In this document: one piece after another, positions 44,255-52,977 of the stretch
Layout: each line of letters starts with the position of its first letter
Position numbering within the stretch: position 1 is the first letter of the stretch
Program-made: the position numbers and the translations under genes
Notes under the pieces: model-generated
Databases searched by the model: none
The model's input: the letters and a program-made list of their open reading frames with translations, nothing else
What the model was told of the DNA's origin: nothing
Assembly (NCBI RefSeq): GCF_029893585.1
Contig: NZ_JARXYX010000044.1
Coordinates: 1-64,000 of the forward strand
Reading direction: 5' to 3'
DNA: 64,000 nt
DNA from: Streptomyces sp. LBL
GTDB lineage: Bacteria > Actinomycetota > Actinomycetes > Streptomycetales > Streptomycetaceae

Positions 44255-44721
44255 CGGCGACCAGGGCCCTCTGGGCCCTCCCGGGCCGACGCCGCGCCCA
44301 CCGTCATGCGGGCTGCGTGCCCCTGTCGGGCTGACGGGGCTCCACGCGGCAGGGCGCGGAGCGCTGCTGCGGCGAACTGGGTGAACGGCCGACGACGAGT
44401 CACACCGGCTGCGATGACATCGCCTTGACGCGCCGAGCGGGAAACAACCCCCTCGGCGAGCACCGCCTCCTCCAGTCGCAAGCACGGCCGGCGATGCGGA
44501 ACCTCCGCTCCGGCGGACCGGGCAGGAGGGGGGAACGCTGCGGGACCACTTCGTGCGGTTCGACTCCCGAAGTGACCGGGCTCCGCGGTATTGCCACGCG
44601 CCGCGAAAGGACCGCCGCCCACAAAGTGGCGGTCCTTTGGCGGCGTTCGAGCTCCGGCAGGCCCGTTCCGAGGCGGGACCCTAGCCGTACGCCTTGACCT
44701 GCAAGGTCGCCGGTACCGTGG
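44255..44721. other. Spacer with a terminator stem at 44606-44638
   Basis: No gene is visible. AAAGGACCGCC (44606-44616) pairs perfectly with GGCGGTCCTTT (44628-44638) across an 11-nt loop, between the LysR gene and the converging protease gene. It is a good bidirectional terminator. Confidence 0.75.
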
Positions 44722-47331
44722 TCATGCGTCCGGCTTGAGGGCGAGATCCATGCGGCGGACCCGATCGGGCGGCACTGTCGTCCTCCGGCGCAGCTCCGCG
44801 TAACCGGACGCGGTGACCTGGAGGACGTGCGGGCCCGGTTTCGCCGAGAACACGGTGTAGAAGCCGTCCCTGACGGCCGGGTCCTCGGGCGTGGCCGTGG
44901 TGAGGGTGGATTCGTCCGGGTCCGCGGTGTCGCTGACGGTGGCGCCGACCAAGCCGGCGCCGGTTGTGCCGTCCCGGACCGTGCCGACGGTCAGGCCCCC
45001 GGGGGTGGGCACGAGGACGCGGGTCTGGACGTTCACGTCGTCGAGTGACCAGAAGTAGCCCCAGTTGGCGACGAAATGGAAGCGCAGCCGCACGGCTTTG
45101 TGCCCGGCGAACTGCCGGAGTGACACGGGCACGGTCAGGAGCTGCGCGGAGTCGCTGACCTTCGGCCCGGTCCAGACATTCTCCCAGGTGGCGCCGTCGT
45201 CCGTGCTGGCGTCCACGGTCATGTGCTGCTGGGTGGGGTTGGCCAGGTACGCGGTCCTGAAGGTGAGTTCCGCCGACTGCGCGGCGGACAGGTCGTATGC
45301 GGGGCTGATGAGTTGGCTGTCCTGATGGGGGCCGATCGGCCCGTTGTCGCTCTCGACGACGGCGAAGGCGCCTTCGCCGCCGGTGGAGTTGCCGCGTTGG
45401 GCCGGGTCGTCGAACTCCCATCCGTTGTCGGTACCGGCCGCGTTCACCACGCTCCAGCCCTGGGGCGCGGTCGCGGTGGACCCGAACGTCTCGGCTCGGT
45501 CGGCGAGTTCGAGCCGGTAGCCGACGGCAGTGGCGGTGTCGGGATCGGCGGTCAGTGCCACGTCCGCGGTGACGGCCTTGTTGTGGACCGTCACCGGCCG
45601 TGCGAGGAATTCGTAGCCGGGCAGGGCGGCGGTGACGTTCAGCGTGTAGTCGCTCCCCTTCGGCAGGGTCATTTCGTATGCGCCGGTGACCGGGTCGGTC
45701 CAGACCGGGGCTTCCGGGGACCCGCTCACGGCGAGTCGGGCGTAGAGCGGCCAGCCATGTCCTGACCCGTCTCTGACGGTGCCGTGGACGCGCTTGCGGG
45801 GGATCGGAGAGAGTCCGAAGTCGCGGGTGAGGGTCTGGCCGTCCGCGAGGTCGAGGGTGACCGGTGTGGTCGTCGTGTAGCCGAAGGCCTTCACCGTCAG
45901 GGCGTTGACCGCACCCGCGGGGAGGTCGAGCGTGTATGCCCCCTGCGCGTCGGTCGTGGCGATGTCGAGCCCGGACCCGACGGTCGCGTGGGCGACCGGC
46001 TTGCCGGTTGCGGCGTCCTTGACCGTACCGGAGAGGGTGCCGTGCGGTCCGCTGCGGAAGGCGGCCAGGCCCGCCGGGGTGCCCAGGCCGGTCGGACCGT
46101 CGTAACCGGTGCCGGCGTTGCACAGGTACGCGACGGAGCAGGTTCCGTTCGACCCGGTGGTGATGTCGTTGAGACCGACGCCGTTCGCCGCGTAGGGATA
46201 GGAGTTGGGGGAGGTGCCGGGGCGCGGGGGCCCGGCCAGCGCGTAGACGGAGGCGATCACCGGCGTCGCGACGCTGGTGCCGCCGTAGCGTTGCCAACCG
46301 GTGCCCTGTGAGCCGTAGGTCAGGTAGACAGCAACGTTGTCGGCGACGGCTGACACGTCGGCGACGCTTCGCCCCGTGCAACCGGTGTCCTGCTGGAAGT
46401 CCGGCTTCGTCTGCTGGGACGCGCACCCGGAGCCCGGTCCGTAGGAGCCCCTGGCCCAGACGGTCTCCGACCAGCCGCGGGCGCTGGCCGCGTCGGCCGT
46501 CAGGGTTGTGCCGCCGACCGCGGTCACGGACGGGAGGGTCGCGGGGAAGGAGACGCCGTATTTGTTGTCGCCGCTGGCCGCGACCACGGCGACGCCGGGA
46601 TGGTCGTAGGAGGACCCGTAGGTGGCCAGGTCGGTCGGGTCGTCACCAGTCCTGCCATAGGAGTTGGAGACGTACTTGGCGCCGAGGGACACGGCCTCGT
46701 CCACACCGGCGGCGAGGTTTTCCAGACCGTCGTTGTCTGTCTCCACCAGCAGGATGTCGGCGTTCGGTGCCGCCGCGGAGACCATGTCCAGGTCGAGGGC
46801 GATCTCACCCGCCCAGGCGTTGTTGGAGAGCGGGTAGTGGGTGCCGCCGCGCTGGTCCACCTTCCTGAAGCAGCCGTTGGCCGTGGTGCAGGGAGGCAGG
46901 CCGTACTGGGCGCGGTAAACGGCCAGGTCTGCCTCGGCGTTGGGGTTGTCGTAGGCGTCGACGATCGCGATGGTCTGGCCGGCGCCCCCGTCGGCGGGCA
47001 GGCTGTAGGCGCTCTGAATGTCCTGCGGACCGAGGCCCGCGGGAACCTCGGACGCGCTCAGCCGCATCCTGGCCGGCTGGTCCGTCGCGCGCATGGCATA
47101 GCAGGTCGCGTGCCCCTTGGCCGGGGTGCCGCAGACGGGTGCCAAGTCGGGCTCGGCGTCGGATGCGTCCTGAACTGTGCCGGCCGTGGCCTGCGCGACC
47201 GCGGGTGGTGCGGCGTGCGCAAGGGGCTGGACGCTCAGGAGTGCCAAGGTCGCGACACCGAGAATCGCCGCGCCGCGATGGAATGTGCGAAAGGCTGGGA
47301 ACACACCTCTCGCACGAGTGGATATCGACAC
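44722..47331 (-). CDS. Secreted S53-like (sedolisin) protease, short form without kelch repeats
   Basis: An 869-residue exported peptidase, GTG start at 47331 with no strong ribosome site. Signal peptide about 1-41 (AAILGVATLALLSVQPLAHA). The catalytic domain (about 95-430) has E176 and D180 in NAWAGEIALDLD and S353 in GGTSVATP. Cys-containing stretches such as PPCTTANGCFRKVDQRGG match the paralogue at 4869 almost word for word. Carboxypeptidase-regulatory-like repeats (about 435-620), a MAM-like module (about 640-780) and a last regulatory repeat follow. Unlike the other two copies it ends there, with no kelch region. Probably digests extracellular protein, and lies next to a regulator gene. 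Confidence 0.85.
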   Translation of the reverse strand: MSISTRARGVFPAFRTFHRGAAILGVATLALLSVQPLAHAAPPAVAQATAGTVQDASDAEPDLAPVCGTPAKGHATCYAMRATDQPARMRLSASEVPAGLGPQDIQSAYSLPADGGAGQTIAIVDAYDNPNAEADLAVYRAQYGLPPCTTANGCFRKVDQRGGTHYPLSNNAWAGEIALDLDMVSAAAPNADILLVETDNDGLENLAAGVDEAVSLGAKYVSNSYGRTGDDPTDLATYGSSYDHPGVAVVAASGDNKYGVSFPATLPSVTAVGGTTLTADAASARGWSETVWARGSYGPGSGCASQQTKPDFQQDTGCTGRSVADVSAVADNVAVYLTYGSQGTGWQRYGGTSVATPVIASVYALAGPPRPGTSPNSYPYAANGVGLNDITTGSNGTCSVAYLCNAGTGYDGPTGLGTPAGLAAFRSGPHGTLSGTVKDAATGKPVAHATVGSGLDIATTDAQGAYTLDLPAGAVNALTVKAFGYTTTTPVTLDLADGQTLTRDFGLSPIPRKRVHGTVRDGSGHGWPLYARLAVSGSPEAPVWTDPVTGAYEMTLPKGSDYTLNVTAALPGYEFLARPVTVHNKAVTADVALTADPDTATAVGYRLELADRAETFGSTATAPQGWSVVNAAGTDNGWEFDDPAQRGNSTGGEGAFAVVESDNGPIGPHQDSQLISPAYDLSAAQSAELTFRTAYLANPTQQHMTVDASTDDGATWENVWTGPKVSDSAQLLTVPVSLRQFAGHKAVRLRFHFVANWGYFWSLDDVNVQTRVLVPTPGGLTVGTVRDGTTGAGLVGATVSDTADPDESTLTTATPEDPAVRDGFYTVFSAKPGPHVLQVTASGYAELRRRTTVPPDRVRRMDLALKPDA

Positions 47332-47767
47332 ATGACGCCAATCATGACTGGGCCCTCAATCCGGGCCGGACGAAAGTGAATACGCCTGATGTGCGGGCGA
47401 TCAATTAGCCGATGCCAATTGGCAACCTGTCAACCCCCGAATTGTTGCGCGCATGTGTCGTCGTCGACCCGATCGAGACAAACCCACAGCAACGCATCCG
47501 ACCCGGTCCGTGGCCTGCGCCCTCCTCGTTCAACATGCCATGCGCAGCCTCGGGGACCAAGCCGCCGAGGGGTTTCTCATTTGCGCAGGATCACATATTC
47601 CGCACGGTTCACCCTTGCCGGGCCGGGTGGGCAGGCAACAGAATGAAATCGCTCTCCCAGTTCTGAACTCCGCCCCATCCGGGCGTGTTTGTCTTCCGCC
47701 GGGAAAAGCGTCAAATCGAGTCGGGGAGAATAGCGAGAACGGATCGGACGAGGTTGTGCTCCGGCCC
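47332..47767. promoter_or_regulatory. Upstream region of the short S53-like protease, with palindrome at 47413-47424
   Basis: About 435 nt with lower G+C than the surroundings and no supportable gene. The perfect 12-bp palindrome TGCCAATTGGCA lies 82 nt before the protease start and is a candidate operator, possibly for the LuxR/TrmB-type regulator encoded just upstream on the same strand. Confidence 0.45.
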
Positions 47768-48808
47768 TTACTCGTTCGCGTTCGGTGTCTCCAGCGGCAG
47801 CCAGCCTCGTTCGGCTGCGCGGAGGGCGATCTGGAAGCGTGTTCTTGCGCCCAGCGCGGTGCCTGCCTCGCTCACGTGCTTCTGCACGGTGCGGCGGCTG
47901 ATGTCGAGTACCCGGGCGATGGCGTCGTCCTTCATCCCGGTCGCCATCAGGTCGAGGATCGCCTGGGTTCGTTCGTCGATCCGTGTCCTCTCCCGAATCC
48001 GGCGGGGGGCGGGCCAGTCCTGCCGGCTTTCGAGTGATACCGGCACCGCGTGTTTCCAGATGGCCTCGAACAGGGCGGCGAGTGCGGCGACGAGGGCAGG
48101 TGAGTGGACCACGAGTGATCCTGCCGAGGGGCGGTCGTCGTGCACGGGCAGGAGGGCGGTGGTCCGGTCGAACAGGACCAGTTTGACGGGGAGCCGGGAG
48201 CTGAGCCGGAACTCGCCGCCGGCGGCGCTGCCCCGCAGCGCCGTCTCCAGTGACACCGTGTCCGTGAACCCCTCGGTGTCGTAGACCGACCGCAGCCGTA
48301 TTCCCTCGCGGTACTCCGGCTGTGCGGTGCCCCCTTGACCGGAGGCAGCCGTGGGCCCGCTCACATAAGGCGGCTTGGCCAGGTGCAGTACTTCGTGGGT
48401 GCTGCCCTTGAGGAGGTGCGCATAGCGTGCGGCGACCTCCTCGTTGTCCTCCAGGACCTCCACCAGGTGCGGAGCCTGCGGGTGGGCCGCGAAGTCGTAG
48501 ATCTCGTGAAGCTGCTCCATGTACAACTCGGCGTGGGCCAGTTCGGCGCGCCGGCGGGCCAGCAAGGAGCCCAGGGACGAACGTGGCGGGCCGGCCCTCC
48601 ACCGCGGGGGCCGGCCCGCGATGGGGATGATCAGAAGCGCGTCCTCCAGAGACCGCAGTGCCGTCTCGGCCTCTTCGCGTGACGCGCCGACCGCTTCCGC
48701 CACGGTGAGGGCACTGGCGGAAGCGTGCCCCACCAGATACTCCAGGACTCGGCCGCTGAGCGAGTCCAGCCCGATGCCGGCCCAGGGGCTGTCCGACGTC
48801 ACATCCAT
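47768..48808 (-). CDS. LuxR/TrmB-type transcriptional regulator
   Basis: A 346-residue cytosolic DNA-binding protein. ATG 48808 (MDVTSDSPWAGIG) has GGGAG upstream; longer frames lack one. Residues about 15-65 are a winged helix of TrmB type (SLSGRVLEYLVGHASASALT, EEAETALRSLEDALLI). The middle holds a possible ligand domain with a helix (RRRAELAHAELYMEQLHEIY). The last 70 residues are a LuxR helix-turn-helix: ERTQAILDLMATGMKDDAIA, RVLDISRRTVQKHVSEAGTA. It sits between two protease genes, one transcribed the same way and one divergently, so it is the best candidate for their control. Confidence 0.85.
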   Translation of the reverse strand: MDVTSDSPWAGIGLDSLSGRVLEYLVGHASASALTVAEAVGASREEAETALRSLEDALLIIPIAGRPPRWRAGPPRSSLGSLLARRRAELAHAELYMEQLHEIYDFAAHPQAPHLVEVLEDNEEVAARYAHLLKGSTHEVLHLAKPPYVSGPTAASGQGGTAQPEYREGIRLRSVYDTEGFTDTVSLETALRGSAAGGEFRLSSRLPVKLVLFDRTTALLPVHDDRPSAGSLVVHSPALVAALAALFEAIWKHAVPVSLESRQDWPAPRRIRERTRIDERTQAILDLMATGMKDDAIARVLDISRRTVQKHVSEAGTALGARTRFQIALRAAERGWLPLETPNANE

Positions 48809-48890
48809 GCAGCCCGACGCTCCCGCTGTAGTGCGCTTCAGTGTTGAACGTGTCGCTGCCGTATCTCCGCGCACCGCCCGCGAGACGCAA

Positions 48891-48950
48891 GCGCATGTGC
48901 GCAACTGCGCGAAGCCGCGACAGCCGGATCTTGTCGCGCATGACGCGACA
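48891..48950. promoter_or_regulatory. Operator-like palindromes in the regulator/subtilase divergent spacer
   Basis: GCGCATGTGCGC (48891-48902) is a perfect palindrome. TGTCGCG-CATGA-CGCGACA (48932-48950) has perfect 7-bp arms, and a third CGCGACA half-site lies at 48916-48922. They lie between divergent starts at 48808 and 49043, suitable for control of both genes. Confidence 0.5.
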
Positions 48951-49042
48951 CCGTCAAGGTGGGCACGCTCCCACCAGTCCCAAGGACGCGACTGGCCCTG
49001 CGCATCAACTGGCAGTACGCGCATTCAAGTCGAGGGAATCCT

Positions 49043-52000
49043 TTGACACGCCACTCCTCCGGAAGACGGCGCCGCCTGCTCGTGGTCGCGACCGCCCTCC
49101 TGGTCACCGCGGCGACCCCGCACGTGGCCTCCTCCGCAGACACCTCGCCGACCGACAACTCGGCCCGTGCCACCCGCACTTCTGACAACGTTGCCCCTTC
49201 CGTCGTCACCCTGGTGACCGGCGACAAGGTCACCGTCGCCCCCGGCGCGGGCGGCGGCCCCGGCACGATCACCGTGCAGGGACCCGACGGCGAGCCCACC
49301 GGCGCCCGCGTACTGACCGTGGGCGGCGACACCTACGTCTATCCCGACGCCGCCCGCCCCTACCTGGCGTCCGGCGCCCTGGACGCCCAACTCTTCAACG
49401 TCTCCCGGCTCGTGGCCGACGGCTACGACGACGGGAAGCTCAAGCACCTGCCCCTCATCGTCACCTACGGCGGCAAGGAGGCCCCCGCCTCCGCCCTGCG
49501 CAAGCGCGCCGTCGCCATGCCGGGCGATGTCACCGACGTGCGCCCCCTCACCAGCGTCAACGGGGTGGCCCTCGCCGCCGACCGCGAGGACACCGGCGCC
49601 CTGTGGAGCGCGCTCACCGGCACCGCGTCCGGCTCCGCGAAGGTGCCGGACGCCAAGGCCGACGCGGCCTTCCGCGGCGGCGTCGCCAAGGTCTGGCTCG
49701 ACGGCAAGGCCGAGGCCACCCTCAGCGACTCGGTCGCCCAGATCGGCGCCCCCGAGGTCTGGGCGGGCGGCAACAGCGGCGACGGCGTCGACGTGGCCGT
49801 CCTCGACACCGGCTACGACCAGGGCCACCCCGACCTGAAGGACGCGGTCGAGGACAGCGCCAGTTTCGTTCCCGGCCAGGACGTCACCGACCGCCACGGC
49901 CACGGCACGCACGTCGCCTCCACGATCGCCGGCAGCGGTGCCGCCTCCGACGGCAAGGAGAAGGGCGTCGCACCCGGCGTCGACCTGTACGTCGGCAAGG
50001 TCCTGGCCAACGAGGGCTACGGCTACGACTCCTGGATCCTGGCGGGCATGGAGTGGGCCGCCCGCGATGTTCACGCCCGGGTCATCAGCATGAGCCTGGG
50101 CAGCAGCGAGAACGCCGACGGTGAGACCGTCCTCGCCCAGGCCGTGAACGAGCTGAGCGCCGAGACCGGCGCCCTCTTCACCATAGCCGCCGGCAACGAC
50201 GGTCCCGGTGCCCAGACGGTCCGCTCGCCCGGCACCGCCGACGCGGCCCTGACCGTCGGCGCGGTCGACTCCTCCGACGCCCTCGCTGAATTCTCCAGCC
50301 GTGGCCCCCGCTACGGCGACGACGCCCTCAAGCCGGAGATCACCGCGCCCGGTGTCGGCATCCTGGCCGCCCGCTCGCAGTACGCGGCCAACGGCAGCGG
50401 CTCCTACATGACCGCCAGCGGCACCTCCATGGCGACCCCGCACGTGGCGGGCGTGGCCGCGCTGGTCGCCGCCGCGCACCCCGACTGGACCGGCAGCCGC
50501 ATCAAGGACGCCCTGATCAGCACCGCCAAACCCACCCCCGACATCAGCGCGGACGACGGCGGCAACGGCCGGGTGGACGCCGCCGCCGCGGCCTCGGCGA
50601 CGCTCACCGCCACCGGCAAGATCGACGCCGGTATCCACTCGCCCGGCACGGACACGGGCACGGTCCGGTCCACGGCGACCTGGACCAACACCGGCGACCA
50701 GGCCGTCACCGTGGACCTCGCGATGGACGCCCCCGGCGTTCCCGACGGCGTCTTCACCGTCTCCCCCAGCCGCGTCGAGGTCCCCGCGCACGGCACCGCG
50801 ACCGCCACCGTCACCACCGACCTGGACAAGGCGGGCGACCTCCAGCGCCGGACCGGACGGCTGACGGCGACCGCCGCGGGCACCACGCTGACCCGAACCC
50901 TGCTCGGCGTCAGCACCCGCCAGCAGTTGTTCCACGTCCGCACCAAGGTCACCGGCCGCTCCGGCGAGGCCACGGACGGCGTCCTGACCTTCTACCGCAA
51001 GGGCGACGAGTACGCGGGCACCTACCTCTACAGCGACGGCCGGTCCGACGAACTGCTGCCGCCCGGCACCTACACCGTCTACGCCGACTTCCGGGTGGAG
51101 GGCAATCACGGCCCCGCCTCGGCCGGATACGCCCGCACGGTCATCCCCCAGGTGAAGGTGACCGGCACCACCGACCTCGTACTGGACGGCACCAAGCTCA
51201 AGGAGGTCAAGATCGTCACGCCGAAGAAGACCGAGAACTTCTCCCGGCGCCTGGACTACTACCGCACGTTCGAGGACGGCTCCTCGGTCGCCGACACCTC
51301 GCTGATCGGCGACGGCTACGACAGCATCTGGACGGCGCCCACCTCCGCGCCGGTTGACGGCGAGCAGTACGTCTCCGCCCGCTGGCGCAACCAGGAACCG
51401 CTGCTGTCGGTGACCGCCGGCGGGCACGAGTTCGACGACCTGTGGATCATGCCCGGCTCGACGAAGCTGCCCGAGGACGACTACGCCCTCGACCTGATCC
51501 ACCCGGGCGACGGTCTCGCGGAGGACTACAAGGGCGTCGACGCCGTCGGCAAGGCCGCCGTGGTGCCCTGGGACTCCAGTGACGAGGACACGGCGGACTA
51601 CCAGATCAGGGCCGCGCAGACCGCGGGCGTGAAGCTGCTGCTGTTCGTCAACGACCTCGACGGGCGACTGCGTGAGCCCATCATCAAGTCCTCCATCGAA
51701 GTGGTCGGCCTGTCCCGCACGGACGGCGACCGGGTGATGGCGAGCGTGGACGCGAGCACGAAGGGCAGCGTTCCGCTGCGAGCCGTCTCCCGCCCCGACA
51801 CGGACTACCTGTACGACCTGGTCCGCACCTGGAAGGGCCGCATCCCCGCCAACCCCGTCTACGCGCCCACGACCGGTCAACTGGCCCGGGTGGAGACCTC
51901 CTTCCGCAATCCCACCGGCCGTGAGGTGTACGAGAACCGCTACGACATCCACCCCTGGACCGCGTACCAGGTCGGCACCAACCGGCTGAGCACGGCCGGC

Positions 52001-52807
52001 GCGCACCGCACCGACTACGTCAGCAGCGACAGCACCTTCTCGTGGACGGAGGAGGGCGAGCTCCAGTCCCTGTCCTACAGCGCGTCCGGATCCGTCACCT
52101 ATCCGGCGGGCAGCACCACGGACGTGGAGTGGTTCGGACCCGTGGTGCGACCCCGCATCAACGGCAGCGTCCAGCCGCCCGTGCGCACCGGCGACCAGCT
52201 GGACGTCGTCATCCCGTCCTGGGGCGACTCCGGCGGCGACCACGCCAACTACGTGGCCTTCGGCAGCACCGACACCACCCAGGAGACCTCGCTGTACCAA
52301 GGCACGACCCTGGTCGCCGAGGGTGGCGCCGGGGTGAGGGCGACCGTGCCGGCGAAGAAGGGCACCTACCGTCTGGTGCACACCGCGACCCGTGACGCCA
52401 CGGCCGCTTTCCCCTACTCGACCGCCACGCGCACCGAGTGGACGTTCACCTCCGCGGCGCCCAAGGACCTCGACGCCGGCGAGCAACTCCCGCTCGTCCA
52501 GGTGGACTACACCCTGCCGACGTCGCCGGACGGCAAGGCAGCCGCCGACGCCACCCTGCTCGTCACTCCGCTGCACCTGGAGGGCGGCTCCAACGCGGCG
52601 CCGCACACCAGCAAGGTGGAACTGTCCTACGACGACGGCGCCACCTGGACGACGGCACGCCTCAGCGGCAGGGGCAACGGCAAGGTGAGCCTGCTCCTGC
52701 ACGCGCCCGCCTCCGCGCGGTACCTCACGCTGCGCGTCCAGGCCGGTGACAGCCGCGGCAACACCGTGACGCAGACCGTCGTACGCGCCGCGGGAATCGC
52801 CGGATGA
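49043..52807 (+). CDS. Secreted S8 subtilisin-like serine protease
   Basis: A 1254-residue exported protease. TTG 49043 is chosen because GAGGGA lies five bases upstream and the signal peptide (RRRRLLVVATALLVTAATPH) begins right there; an in-frame GTG at 48959 would put 28 odd residues in front. The prodomain runs to about 240. The catalytic triad is D255 (VAVLDTGYD), H287 (GHGTHVAS) and S462 (SGTSMATPHVAG), with the oxyanion region AAGNDGPGAQTV. A long C-terminal half (about 500-1254) of beta-rich domains, including a PA-like insert (AVVPWDSSDEDTADYQIRAA), follows. It has its own terminator. Likely a major extracellular peptidase, divergent from the regulator gene. Confidence 0.92.
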   Translation: MTRHSSGRRRRLLVVATALLVTAATPHVASSADTSPTDNSARATRTSDNVAPSVVTLVTGDKVTVAPGAGGGPGTITVQGPDGEPTGARVLTVGGDTYVYPDAARPYLASGALDAQLFNVSRLVADGYDDGKLKHLPLIVTYGGKEAPASALRKRAVAMPGDVTDVRPLTSVNGVALAADREDTGALWSALTGTASGSAKVPDAKADAAFRGGVAKVWLDGKAEATLSDSVAQIGAPEVWAGGNSGDGVDVAVLDTGYDQGHPDLKDAVEDSASFVPGQDVTDRHGHGTHVASTIAGSGAASDGKEKGVAPGVDLYVGKVLANEGYGYDSWILAGMEWAARDVHARVISMSLGSSENADGETVLAQAVNELSAETGALFTIAAGNDGPGAQTVRSPGTADAALTVGAVDSSDALAEFSSRGPRYGDDALKPEITAPGVGILAARSQYAANGSGSYMTASGTSMATPHVAGVAALVAAAHPDWTGSRIKDALISTAKPTPDISADDGGNGRVDAAAAASATLTATGKIDAGIHSPGTDTGTVRSTATWTNTGDQAVTVDLAMDAPGVPDGVFTVSPSRVEVPAHGTATATVTTDLDKAGDLQRRTGRLTATAAGTTLTRTLLGVSTRQQLFHVRTKVTGRSGEATDGVLTFYRKGDEYAGTYLYSDGRSDELLPPGTYTVYADFRVEGNHGPASAGYARTVIPQVKVTGTTDLVLDGTKLKEVKIVTPKKTENFSRRLDYYRTFEDGSSVADTSLIGDGYDSIWTAPTSAPVDGEQYVSARWRNQEPLLSVTAGGHEFDDLWIMPGSTKLPEDDYALDLIHPGDGLAEDYKGVDAVGKAAVVPWDSSDEDTADYQIRAAQTAGVKLLLFVNDLDGRLREPIIKSSIEVVGLSRTDGDRVMASVDASTKGSVPLRAVSRPDTDYLYDLVRTWKGRIPANPVYAPTTGQLARVETSFRNPTGREVYENRYDIHPWTAYQVGTNRLSTAGAHRTDYVSSDSTFSWTEEGELQSLSYSASGSVTYPAGSTTDVEWFGPVVRPRINGSVQPPVRTGDQLDVVIPSWGDSGGDHANYVAFGSTDTTQETSLYQGTTLVAEGGAGVRATVPAKKGTYRLVHTATRDATAAFPYSTATRTEWTFTSAAPKDLDAGEQLPLVQVDYTLPTSPDGKAAADATLLVTPLHLEGGSNAAPHTSKVELSYDDGATWTTARLSGRGNGKVSLLLHAPASARYLTLRVQAGDSRGNTVTQTVVRAAGIAG

Positions 52808-52823
52808 CCTCGGCATGAACAAA

Positions 52824-52857
52824 GCCGCCCGGCGGTCCCGCACGACCGCCGGGCGGC
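52824..52857 (+). terminator. Terminator of the S8 protease gene
   Basis: GCCGCCCGGCGGTC (52824-52837) and GACCGCCGGGCGGC (52844-52857) form a perfect 14-bp stem with a six-base loop, 16 nt after the stop codon. Confidence 0.9.
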
Positions 52858-52893
52858 ACTTGTCCATGCCCAATTCCCCACTGCACGAGCTGA

Positions 52894-52909
52894 GTTGACG
52901 TTCCGTCAT
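52894..52909. promoter_or_regulatory. GTTGACGTTCCGTCAT dyad element (copy 1)
   Basis: Contains TGACG-TTC-CGTCA. The same 16 bases occur at 62302-62317. The distance from the last base to the chosen start codon is 69 nt at both genes. It could be a shared operator or part of a promoter (TTGACG resembles a -35 box). Confidence 0.45.
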
Positions 52910-52977
52910 CTCCCGTCCGTGCAAGCGGTCCACGCATGCCGACGCACCCCTGGCGGCGATTCGGCACGGGGGTGCTC

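Noticed and set aside
44540..44590. A tRNA-like GGTTCGACTCCC stretch
   Set aside because: Flanking bases do not form T or acceptor stems and no anticodon arm precedes it.
48959..49042. GTG 48959 as the start of the S8 protease
   Set aside because: It would place a non-signal stretch before the signal peptide. TTG 49043 has a well-placed GAGGGA.
49025..52933. A 1302-codon open frame on the minus strand opposite the S8 protease gene
   Set aside because: It is the mirror of a high-GC coding frame: Gly/Arg/Val-rich, no domains, no ribosome site. The plus-strand protease has clear catalytic motifs.
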